Shown here one piece after another: positions 1 to 9,977 of a stretch of 64,000 nt of DNA. Positions within the stretch are counted from its first letter, which is position 1. Every line of letters begins with the position of its first letter. The stretch is from NCBI GenBank assembly GCA_048213135.1, contig PS015213.1, positions 1 to 64,000 on the forward strand, in the 5' to 3' direction. The notes beneath the pieces are model-generated. The model was not told the DNA's origin. It saw only the letters and a program-made list of their open reading frames with translations, and did no database searches. The stretch is from Reclinomonas americana ATCC 50394 (Eukaryota; Jakobida; Jakobea; Jakobida). A program made the position numbers and the translations under genes.

Positions 1-216
1 CACAAACAGCAATTTCTCGACGATACACAGTGGTGGCGCAGCCAGTGCCACGCGCACATGCACAAACCCAACCCACACATACAAGAGAGAGAGAAAGGGG
101 GGGAGCTATAGCAAAACGAAAGCACACTGGTGCAGAGGGAACGGAAACAAAAAGGAGATCACAGCGAGAGAGAGACAAGACAAGTGCCGGAATCCTCTCC
201 TCTTCTTTTCCTCTCC

Positions 217-1971
217 TCAGCAGCAGCCCTTCTTGACCGGGGCGGCCGCGCCGCTGCCACCCGCCGCACCACTGCCCCCGTCGACCGGTGTGTCGAGATT
301 GAGACCGGGACGCATCTCGGCGCCCTCCGACACGTCCTCCTGCTCTCCCGACACTTGAAGTGTCTCCATAATTACAGTAACCAAACTCTGAATGGCCTTG
401 CCGACGTTGAGATTCTGCTTGGCCGACGTCGGGAACCAGCCCACAAAGCCGTGCTCCTCNNNNNNNNNNNNNNNNNNNNNNNNNNNNNNNNNNNNNNNNN
501 NNNNNNNNNNNNNNNNNNNNNNNNNNNNNNNNNNNNNNNNNNNNNNNNNNNNNNNNNNNNNNNNNNNNNNNNNNNNNNNNNNNNNNNNNNNNNNNNNNNN
601 NNNNNNNNNNNNNNNNNNNNNNNNNNNNNNNNNNNNNNNNNNNNNNNNNNNNNNGCAGTAGCGATCCAGCTCCTCTTTTGACTTGCCGACCGCATCATCG
701 AGATCGCACTGCGCCGCCGCCGCAACGCCAAAATTCAACAAAATACAATCGCCATCGCCATCATCATCGACAATCCGCTCACCTTGTTGGCCAGCAACAG
801 ACACGGAATCGGAGCATTGCTGCGATCCGTCAGCCGCACCTTGTCGTCAATGTCCTTTTTCCACTTTTGCACCGCCTCGAAAGTCATCGGCCGTGTCACA
901 TCATAGACGACAATCGCCGCCACTGCATCGCGGTAAAAGACGCGCGTCATGTTGCCGAATCGTTCTTGCCCTGTTCCGCGAAACAAGTGAGTGAACAAAG
1001 TGAAAAGTAACCGCTGCGATACCACTGCGCCACGCACCCGCAATATCCCACAGCTGCAATCGCACCACCGTGCCACCTGGCATCTGCAACATCTTGATCG
1101 CAAAGTCGACACCAATCTGCCCACCCAAAACGCGCCTTGAGCACACACACAGACACGCACAGAGAGACAGAGACAGAAACGCAACAGTCGCTCGGTAGTT
1201 GGACGTGAACACATCGTGCACGTAGCGCTTGATCTACAAATAACAACAATAGCAATCAGAACACGGCACACGTCGCGTTGACCCCCTTCCCACTGACACA
1301 CACTCTCCTTCACACACACACACACACACGCACCAGGCTCGTCTTGCCGCACGCCAAGTCGCCGACGATAATGACCTTGAAGACAAACTCCCGTGAGCGA
1401 CTGCCGCCTCCACCTCCACCGCCACCTCCTGCACTTCCACCACTCGACTGATTCCCGCCTGCAGCAGTGGCACCACCGCCATTGCCACCAGCGCCACCAG
1501 CTTGTGACAAGCCCGCACCACCGTCGCGTTCCTGTGATTGGAAACACACACACACACATAAGAGATAAAAGAGGCAAATGAGAGAAGTGTGTGTGGTGCG
1601 CGCGTGTGTGTGAGAGAGAGAGTGCGTGTGTGTGTGCGAGCGAGAGAGAGAGCAGTAGATTATCCGACAACGCGCGCGCGTCGAACTCATGCATTGTTGT
1701 TGTGTTTGTGATGCGCGTGTTAGTGCATGGAAGGAGCGCAGTGTCTCGCATTCTCTCACTTGCACTCCTCCGTATATTCTTACACAGTGGCGACAGTGTG
1801 TGTGCGCGTGCGTGTGTGTGCGCGTGGGGGTACTCTTGGCCATGACATCTCACAACCAAAAGACGCACACGCACGATGGCACACAGGCTCACGCAGTGAA
1901 CACTCCTCCCCCCACACACCCCGCGCTCTCTCTCTCTCTTTCACAGTGGGCGCACTCACCCGTGATGCCAT
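217..1971 (-). CDS. Rab32/Rab38-like small GTPase
   Basis: Small GTPase of the Rab32/38 group, which in other eukaryotes acts on lysosome-related organelles and mitochondria. Seen directly: P-loop GDLACGKTS, switch I region ending in YRAT then IGVDFA, switch II WDIAGQERFGNMTRV, and NK of the base-binding motif in LLLANK followed by a CD exon. WDIAGQERFGNMTRVFYRDA is the diagnostic Rab32-family form (IAGQ rather than TAGQ). The C-terminus KKGCC is a double-cysteine geranylgeranylation signal. The N-terminus is extended by about 45 Gly/Ser/Ala-rich residues. I start at ATG 1971 (MASR), spliced through a roughly 430 bp TG/CA-rich intron to ERDGGAG. An assembly gap removes part of the exon after LDRYC, so the SAK-type G5 region is only partly visible (FPTSAKQNLN). 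It is divergent from the membrane protein that begins 85 bp away. Confidence 0.9.
460..654. other. Assembly gap (Ns) inside the Rab32-like gene
   Basis: A run of N of 195 bases. It lies between LDRYC and EEHGFVGWF of the Rab32-like protein, so a short stretch of the last coding exon or an intron is missing. Confidence 0.99.
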
Positions 1972-2056
1972 TCGCGAAGAGAAACACCGGCGATTGGTCC
2001 ATCCAAACTCCAATCACACACTTCTGTTCACTTTGCGTTGTGCGAGAGAGATCACC

Positions 2057-3127
2057 ATGGGTCTCTTGGGCATCACTGCAGATATGGTTCTGGAGGACAT
2101 GTTCCCCGACCTGACTCTCTGGCTGCGCTCACGACGCGCGCAGAACTGGCTGGAGGCCTTTATGTTTGCACCGCGGTGTCAGTCATATGGGCGCGCCAAC
2201 AGCGTGGGAGCTGTCGACTGGCCGGCACTGTGGACTGCGTGCTTGACGGGGGCGCTCATTGGAGTGGTGGGCGCGCTGATGCTGGTGTGGCCACGCGTGA
2301 TGCGCTTCTGCTGTCGCCTGTATCGACGCGGGGAGGAGGACAAGTGGGGTGCGGCGGTGGTGCAGCGAGTGCGTGCGTGGCTGGCCATGGCGCTGCTCTT
2401 CTTTGGGGCCATGAATGTGACGGCTGCGGTGGCGCACTGCATTTTGCGACGATTGGCCATGGAGGCGGAGTTGGGCGACGAGGCGCCGCGACGCCTCTAC
2501 TCGTACTTTCTGTCGGCCGACACTGCGCTCACTAGTGCGTCGTCGTTCTGCTTGGCGGCCGCCGCGTATACGGTGTCGCGTGCGTTGGAGTTGTCGCGTC
2601 CTGCAGGCGCCACCGCGTCTGGTTTGTCGCGTCTTGTCGGCTGGATCACCTCGCCGCCTGTGCTCGGTACGCTGTACTTGGTTGCGGCCATGACCGTGCA
2701 TCGTGTTGGCACGGCATGGCGTGTGGCGTTTGTCTCGGAGGCGCTGTACATTGGCATGACGGTGCTGGCGGCCATGGCGTTGGTGTGGTGGTGCCTGCTG
2801 TCACCGTCGACCCCGCTCAACGCACCGCAGGTGGGCGGTCTGTTGATGGCTACGGTCGGCGCCATTGCCTTTGCCGTCAGTCCCTTCGTCCATGCGGAAC
2901 TGTGCTACCGCTTTGAGGTTCTGTACGGAAACATGTTTGTTCTCGGTGCGTCGTTGTTGTCCGTCGGAAGAAAAGATGAGTAGAGCGAGCGATCTGATGG
3001 TTGTTTGGTTGCCTGCGCAGCATTCTACGGGTGCGACTTTGCGTTCTTGGGCATACTGCTGTACGCGCTCGGCTACACCGTCAACGACACCATGCGGCCT
3101 CTCGACGACGGCAAGAAAGTCGACTGA
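2057..3127 (+). CDS. Multi-pass membrane protein, family not recognised
   Basis: About 331 residues in two exons. The intron is 2946-3020, joining FVL to AFYGCDF. The protein shows around seven or eight hydrophobic helices: near residues 58-80 (TGALIGVVGALMLV), 105-125 (AMALLFFGAMNVTAAVA), 150-170, 195-215, 220-245, 250-270, 285-300 and 305-320 (FLGILLYALGY). The N-terminus MGLLGITADMVLEDMF is amphipathic with no obvious cleaved signal peptide, and the C-terminus is short and charged (DDGKKVD). I start at ATG 2057 because it begins the conserved-looking frame just downstream of the divergent Rab32-like start. The stop lies only 14 nt from the convergent asparagine synthetase stop. I cannot name a family; a small-solute transporter or a lipid-modifying enzyme are both possible. 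Confidence 0.75.
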
Positions 3128-3141
3128 GTGAACACAGATTT

Positions 3142-5819
3142 TTACACAGGCATATGCTGTATGCTGCCACTCGTGACATCCACATCGTCGTCGTCGATCA
3201 AGGCCGCCAACCCGTGTCCGCGCTTGACCGACAGCGGATCGGTAAGTCCGGCGCGAGTGTACGCACTGCTCTTCCACGGCGCACCACCGGCTCTGCGGAG
3301 TAATGTCAGTCACTGGACGAGGAGGGGAAGGAGTGAGGAGGAGCGAATTACCGACATCCTCCCTCCCACACGTGCACAAATTTATCCTGCGCAGGAGAGG
3401 TCGTGGTGAGATGCGCGTGGGGGAACACAAGTTGCAAAGCACAGCGCACCATGCCAGCAAAGTGCTGTGTGGACAACAGCAAATGCAAATCAGCACACTG
3501 GAGCAAGTCAAACACAAGGTGTGGAACACGTACCATGTCAAAGTACCGCCGGTACAAGAACTCCTCCTTGCTCTGCGGTGGGTTGAGTGGGAACAGTTCG
3601 GCGGCACGCGCTAACTCTGCATCGTCGACAGCCGTGGCGCAGAACTGCTGTAGCTGTGTCACCCAGTGCACGCCGACACCTTCGCACTGCATCGCCTTGG
3701 TCCTCCACAACACAGTCTCTGGCACGTCACCGCGGAACAGGTCGCGCAGGAACCACTTTTCACACCGATCGACCGTGTGCAGTTTCAATGCAGGGTCCAC
3801 CGAGAACGACACTTGCAGCATGGTCGTATCGAGGAAGGGCACGCGTGCTTCAATGCCGTGCGCCATGCTGTCGCCACAGCAGTGAGACCGTCTGCAAAGG
3901 GGTGCCGGTGACTATTCGGTAAACGTACCTCATGCGATCAGCGCGCTGCAGGTTGACGTTCTTCAGGTGATGAAAGATGCGGCGACACTCGCGTTGCAGT
4001 GACTCTGGTGCGTGCACACGAGTCGATAAGTACCGCGATGAATCACTACCTGACGAGGGGAAAGCAGTCGCACCAGCGTCGGGTGCATCGCGGAAGTACT
4101 GGTAGCCGGCAAACAGTTCATCGGCGCCCTCGCCCGTCAGCACCACCTTGACATGCGCTGCGCAGCAACAATGTCACTCGACAAACGATAGAAGATTGAA
4201 AGGCAAAGACGAAACGTGCAGTCAGTTCCGCCAAAAAGTAACTGCGTCGGCACACGTGCAGTGTCAGCAACACACTGTGGAGAAAACAAAGGATGCAGTC
4301 TGCAGCGACACAACTTGGGAATGGCGCTACGAATCAGTTCCGGCTCATATGTTTCCAGGTGGAACACCGACCGCTCCACGATGCCAAACGCCTGCAATGG
4401 CCCGCCATCTCCAGTTAGAACCGACAACGGATGATGGTGGATGTGTCTTGCTGCATCACCTCTTCTGGCGTGAAAATCCGCTCGTAATGATCCGTGCGCA
4501 AGTGGCGGGCGACCTCGCGCGCTGCCAGAATGTCGGGTGAGTTGGCCATACCCACAGCAAACGACTTGATGCGCTGGTCCGGTCCGACGAGCTTGCGCAT
4601 CAACGCGCCCACGATCGACGAGTCGACACCGCCCGACAGGAACAAGCCGACCTCCACGTCGGCCATGAGTCGCTTCGCCACCGCTGTGAATGACAACACC
4701 ACGTCACTACAATCGCCCCAGCCATCGTGACAAGCAACGATCTCGTGCTTACTTACCCTTCTCCAGCGCTGTCTTCACGGCCTCGCCAGTGGACCAGGCG
4801 GGCGGCAGATAATCGTCGACGTCCCACACCGGCGAAAAGTAGCGCACCAAGCCACCTTCCCGCGTGTAGTAGTAGCCCGCCGGGAACTCCTCAATCACGT
4901 CGCCAGTGTCGTTGCAGAGCTGACAGAGCGACTTGAGCTCCGACGCAAAGGCAATGGAACCGTCGGCTCGCGTGCCCATGTACAGCGGCTTGATGCCACA
5001 CGGATCTGCATACACCTGTGAAAACATCGACAACAAACATGCAGCAGGTCGCCTAAAGTACCGACCTCTGGCGGCCAGCACTCGCTCATCGTCGCCCTCT
5101 ACTAACACGAAGGCAAACATGCCATCGAGCATGGACACACAGTTGACGCCGAATTCCTTGTAGGCGTCTGACCCACACGCAGATCAGTACCACGACTGCG
5201 TCACTGGTACAACACAGAAGTGACGCAACGAATGATGATCTCACTGTCAGACTGCGTGCTGCAGAAAGAAGAGGGCTCCGTGTGTGAGAAGTGACGCGTT
5301 TTTCGCGAGTGCGAGACAACTCGTCGAACGAAACACCAGGTCCGGGGGCGTGCTCAGCCTGTCTCGCAGCGCCACGTGATTGTAGATCTCCCCGTTATGC
5401 ACAACACAGTGTCGGCGCTCGCGATCAAACAGTGGCTGCCGACCCGAGGCCACGTCGACAATCGACAGACGCTGTCGACAGCAACAGTTATTCCGCGCAG
5501 TCAGCAATCACACACACGCAGTGTATGCCTCCCAGACCTCGTGTGCCAACACAAATCGCTCGGTGGCATAGGCGTCGCGTTCATCCGGCCCACGATGCGT
5601 CTGGAGAGCAGAGTGACGTTGTGCGAGAGCGCGCAATTCGTCGGCGCTCATGATGCCGGGTCGCAACCCGAGCAAGGCGAAGATGCCACACCTGAGCACA
5701 CAAATGTGAGACGAGTGGGGTGACACGAGGCGAGGGCGTGATGATGACGGAACATGTCGGTGCAAACAAAAGATGACAAAGAGGACGAAGGACAAGTGGT
5801 GCGTGCAAAACATGGACAT
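3142..5819 (-). CDS. ASNS: Asparagine synthetase (glutamine-hydrolysing)
   Basis: Makes asparagine from aspartate, ATP and glutamine in the cytosol. The N-terminal Ntn glutaminase domain begins CGIFALLGL, so Cys2 would be the nucleophile, followed by HRGPDE, RLSIVD and NGEIYNH. The synthetase domain has the pyrophosphate loop SGGVDSS and the GEGADELFAGYQYF and IEARVPFLD motifs. The C-terminus is GAPWKSSAYTRAGLTDPL and ends in SIQHMPV, stop at 3142-3144. At least seven short introns are present. The initiator methionine is not in the CGIF exon: that exon is preceded by an acceptor (tgctcag|GTGTGGC), so the ATG must be completed by an upstream exon ending in AT. Candidates are AT|GTCC near 5817 and AT|GTTC near 5750, so the 5' end is uncertain. 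Confidence 0.93.
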
Positions 5820-5843
5820 AAGTTTACTCCGCCCCGCGCCGTT

Positions 5844-6616
5844 CTACCGCTCATCACTTATCATGGTCTCGGCCTCGTCTTCCTCCATCTCCACCACCGC
5901 CTGCTTGATTCGTTCTCTGTCTTCCTCCACTTCTTCTTCTCTTTCCTCCTCCTCCTCCTCCTCGCCACCGGACTGCTGATCGATTTCCATCGCCGCCTCG
6001 TCCTCATCTTCCTCCTCCTCAGCTTCCTCAGCCTCCTCTTCTTCCTCCTCCCCCTCCTTGTCCTCCTCCTCTTCTTCGTCTTGCAGCACTGGTTTTGCAG
6101 CAGCAACAGGACGGCGGAAAGCGAAACCATCGAGCTTGGACGCTCCATCGCCACCACCACCACCACCGCTACCGCCCGCAGCCACCGCCCTGGACCGCCC
6201 TGCGGATGATGGTGCAGCGGGCGGGCGTCGCTGTTGAGCTGCGCTCGGCCGTCTCTCTTCCTCGTCTTCGTCCTCATCTTCATCCTCCTCGTCGGCATCA
6301 CGTAGCGCTTCCAGATCGCGCGCCGTATTCTGCATCGACGAGGAGAATGGCGACGACTGCGGCGTCATCATCTGACTGCTGAGCGAAGATGGCGGAGGCG
6401 AGTCCGCCCGCTCGGCTGGCCGGAAACCGAGTGTGGCCTGTCGCTTGGCTGCTGCAGGTGCCTCTGCCGCTCGGTTGGCCCTCGACCGTGACCTCTTTTC
6501 CTTGTCTGTTGTTGCACCACACGACGTGAGAAACTCGCGCGAAAGTTCGTCAGCCCCTGCTCGAACCAGACGTACCACCCGCACCAGCATCCCACCGCAC
6601 GTCGCCTGGTACACCA
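5844..6616 (-). CDS. Acidic low-complexity frame: POLE2 C-terminal extension or separate small gene
   Basis: An uninterrupted frame of about 250 residues. It begins with a short basic/hydrophobic segment (MLVRVVRLVRAGADELSREF), then a Lys/Arg/Ala stretch including KRQATLGFRP, then long Glu/Asp runs (DEEDEDEDEDEEE, EEEEEEEEREEEVEEDRERI), and ends in TMISDER. There is no domain I recognise. It follows POLE2 on the same strand. An intron from the GTGTTGCC donor near 6699 to the acceptor ending near 6606 would fuse it in frame to POLE2 after LLYAEEE. Alternatively ATG near 6591 starts an independent protein, but then only about 50 bp separates the two genes. It ends 25 bp before the possible asparagine synthetase start. 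The reverse strand shows a hydrophobic artefact frame only because of the GAA/GAG runs. Confidence 0.5.
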
Positions 6617-6639
6617 CCGGGAGTCACTGTACACCAACA

Positions 6640-9600
6640 TCAGTGAGAGCCATGACAAACAAGAGGAAGTGATGTGAGCAACAGAACGCAACATGGCAAC
6701 ACCTCCTCCTCGGCGTACAGTAGCGATGACGCGGCAGCCTCGTCGTCGGGCGACACCGCCATCTGGAAGTCGAACTGGTTGTCAAAGGGCCGGAAGATGC
6801 CGAATCTCTGGTCCACGGCAAACGAGCCGACCGACACGGCGAGGCACTCGGCATACACCTGCGGCTGCGAATGTGTTTGGTCGCCGACCAGCAGCTGTGC
6901 ACGAGGTGCGTGTTGTGAGCGACAGTAAATGGCGCGAAACGGAACGGATGGGACGGTGGGAGACGAAACAACGTGGGGTTGCGGATACAGTCGCATGCTG
7001 TGATCGTACTGCCAGTACACGGGCTGGATGTGGAGCGGAAGTGGACACAAGTGCGCTTGTGAAATAATGGTCTTGTACAACTGTACAAAGAAAGGCCCAG
7101 TCAGGGACACCGCCAGCTCGTGCGGCCGTTCACCACGCAAGACGCAACGTGGTCACTCAAATCCAACGACTGGGGCATGCCGACTTCGGTGGACGGCGGA
7201 AGGGCCACATGCCGACGCAGTTTCCTCTGCAAATCATCGCGGAAGACCACCACCTCGCACGTGAACAGGCGCAATCGACACGGGTTGGAGACGAATTCGC
7301 ATTGCGGAACAGCGTCAACCAACTTGCGTGTGAATGTCTGTCTCCTCTTTCGTCAGCAACCATGCATCGTAGGCAAAGGGAAAGAAAGAGCGACGCACCC
7401 GTCCAATTGGAGGTCTCGGCAGCGCCGCTGAGGGCGCCGGATCATTGGGGCCAGGCACAAAGAGGAAGCGTGTGTTGGCCACCACATGCGGGTGCGCCAG
7501 CAGCACGTCGCGCAGTTTGCAGAAATTCGCTTCATACACCGCCCTACACCGCGTGGTGAGTGCGCCTGACAAACGCACATGAACTTCGTCACCACACACC
7601 GATCATCAAAGTGCGATCCGAATCGCCACGACAGGAAACTGCCCATGAACAGAAAGGCCAGTGGCATATCCTCGGCTGCGTCCTCGTCGTACGCCGACAG
7701 AATGAAATTGATCTTGTCCAGCACCTGCCGCGCATGAAAACAAAGGCGGAAGGATGAGCAGAAGTGCAGTTGAATGTGTAGTATGCGCGCGTGCGACTTG
7801 CCGTGGGATTGTCGAGAAACACGTCGCTCAACACCACCATGTGTGCATCCGGTTGCCGCTCCTGCTCTCGTCGCATGATACGCATGTCGCTGTCTACACA
7901 ACGCGATCCGAAAAAGTTGACAGAGGCATGCGCTGCTAGTGACTTGACACGCGTCTCGGTCGTCGGCAACGTCAGGCTGTTCACTTCAAAGACGCCATTC
8001 TCGAATTGACCCTGTGTTCCCCGCAACGAATGAGTGGGATGCCATGTGAAGGCTTGTCGACACGCAAAAGCAGCAGCACCTGCGCAATGACCACCGAGCT
8101 TTCGGTAAACAGTCCGCTGGCCAGCGATCGGTGAGCACACGAGTCAAGGCACACACACACACACATGCATTGCAGCAAACACAGACAGAGACAAAATGGC
8201 AATGCAAAAGGATATCAGCTTGTCAAAGTTGAGTCGCACTTGAGCGTTTTGGTCCTCCAAGTACCACATGCCGTCGGAGCCCATGAACAACGCACCGGCC
8301 ACATGACACTCGCCCTCGGCACCCAACAGACTCTCCACATTCATCAACTGGACGAAGACTCTCAGCACACAAACATCACGAGAGAGAGAGAGAGTATGTG
8401 CGTGGGTGGGGAGACAACAGCAACGCGACGCAACTTCGGTCGTGCGCGCCTTGCTGTTGGGCGTCACAATCGGCATTGCGGCAAACATAGGATGCCGCAA
8501 CTGCCGCTGATACACCACCATGTAGCGCTCTCGGAGACACCTCGACTTGTCGTCGGCATTGCCAAACAACGATAGAGGTCCCTCCACACTGTGGCGAGTC
8601 AGCACCGTGCACGAAAGAAAGAGAGAGAGTCGCGGCAGCCGCACGCAACGCCAAGAATGACCGCCGCGACACATTGTATTCGTACTTGGGCACGTCAAAC
8701 GCAGAGATCACTTCCACGGGAGTGGCTGCCGCACTCAACCCCTGTTGCATTCGCCACTTGTCAGCATGATGCACACGCATGCACACAAACACGAACAGAG
8801 ACACACCAGCGACTTGCGATACAGGGCTTCGGAGCGTAACCGCTCATTGTACGCCGCTCGCAACTCCGTGGCCGCGGCGTGCACTTGCGACGACAATGCC
8901 GACGACAGACTCATCCTGTCCTCGTCCATGGCCACCGCCGCTGCTTTGCCTCCAGCCGTGACAGCACTCTACGCAGTGGTCGCCAGTGAGCGACGACAAC
9001 ACCAACACCGACGCCACCCAACACCGACCTGTGATCCCAACGCCTGTGTCCACGGAGGCGGCGTGGCGGCACCCAAACTCAATAGCCCATCATTGTACTC
9101 TGGCAGCACCACGGCTGCGTGCATGCATTCAGAGTTAGATCCGTCGCACCACCACCACTGCGCGCTCATCCGAGAGCCACGCAACGTGACATTGGCTCGA
9201 GCATCGACGCAGCATCGTCCTCCACCATTGCCGCACTACCACCACCACTCGTGCGTGCTCCAGGTGCCGGTGCTGCTGGTCGGCGAGGACGCGGAGCTGG
9301 CGCCTGAAACCCATCCACGGTTCGAGCCCGCGGCATTCGCATCATTCGAAACCGACCGTGCGGCTGCTGCTGCAACTTGGTCACCGCAGTGTCCATTGCA
9401 CGCAACACAGTCGCCTCATCCAGTACTTGTGCAGCTGCTCACACACGCGAGAGGAATGAGCAGCAGACGATGAGTGAGAGAGTGAATGCAACGAGTACCT
9501 CGCGAGCTGGTCAGTGCACCGCACAGCTCCGCCAGCACCTTGCGCTCGTCAGCCGAGTCGACTTGCTCCAGGAACTCTCGCGCCTTTCACGGGGAAGGTG

Positions 9601-9864
9601 TCAGTACGCCATGGCAAACCCCCCTCCCACTTCGCCGCAACCACCGGCACGAGCACACACACTTCCCATCTCTCTCACGCAACAGTGGAGGGAGAGGGAG
9701 AGGGAGGAGAGGGACGGAGGGGCAGAGAGAGGGGGAGACACGCACACACGCACACAGAGGGAGGGCGAGAGACTCACCAGCTGAAACGACTGATCGCAGA
9801 ATGAGAAGCCGAGCCTGCTGAACTTTTTGATGGTCGCGCGGTCTGCCGCGGTGACAGTCGCCAT
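6640..9864 (-). CDS. POLE2: DNA polymerase epsilon subunit B (POLE2/Dpb2)
   Basis: Second subunit of the leading-strand replicative polymerase, acting in the nucleus. Starts MATVTAADRATIKKFSRLGF at 9864. Recognisable blocks in order: AFDVPKYEYNVSRRSF; RERYMVVYQRQLRHP with MPIVTPNSK; LLGAEGECHVAGALFMG and WYLEDQNAQVRLNFDK (OB-fold region); FENGVFEVNSLTLPTTETR; MVVLSDVFLDNP; LAFLFMGSFLS; TRFLFVPGPNDPAPSAALPR (inactive calcineurin-like domain); ISQAHLCPLPLHIQPVYW; and VSVGSFAVDQRFGIFRPF near the normal C-terminus. The family usually stops soon after this point, and so does the direct reading frame (stop at 6640). Splicing may instead add the acidic frame 5844-6616. About ten short introns are present. 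It shares a 113 bp divergent promoter with the armadillo gene. Confidence 0.93.
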
Positions 9865-9891
9865 GGCCGCAGCACTTTACACGCTGAGAAG

Positions 9892-9936
9892 AGTGATTGG
9901 CCTTTGATTTGCGCGCGGGAGATTGATGACGTGGCA
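9892..9936. promoter_or_regulatory. Probable bidirectional promoter core of POLE2 / armadillo gene
   Basis: Inside the 113 bp between two divergent start codons (9864 and 9978) there is an inverted CCAAT box (ATTGG at 9896-9900), a TTTGCGCGCGGGA element at 9908-9920 whose reverse (TCCCGCGCG) resembles an E2F core, and TGATGACGTGGCA, an ACGT-containing element. E2F control would suit an S-phase gene such as POLE2. Motif identity is by eye only. Confidence 0.35.
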
Positions 9937-9977
9937 CCACCGTTTTCAAGCTTTATTCGAGAGATCGTCAACGCAAA

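Noticed and set aside
1-216. Search for a gene upstream of the Rab32-like stop
   Set aside because: Purine-rich GAGA/ACACA sequence with only short frames; most likely the 3' flank of the Rab32-like gene.
735-1919. Single 394-residue minus-strand frame covering the Rab32-like gene
   Set aside because: It reads through several introns in (TG)n sequence; only the blocks matching Rab motifs are real exons.
5754-6209. Plus-strand Leu/Phe-rich hydrophobic frame
   Set aside because: Antisense of the acidic Glu-rich frame at 5844-6616, same artefact.
6457-6485. PCNA-interacting (PIP) box in KRQATLGFRP of the acidic frame
   Set aside because: Spacing is one residue too short (Q-x-x-L-x-F) and the second aromatic is missing.
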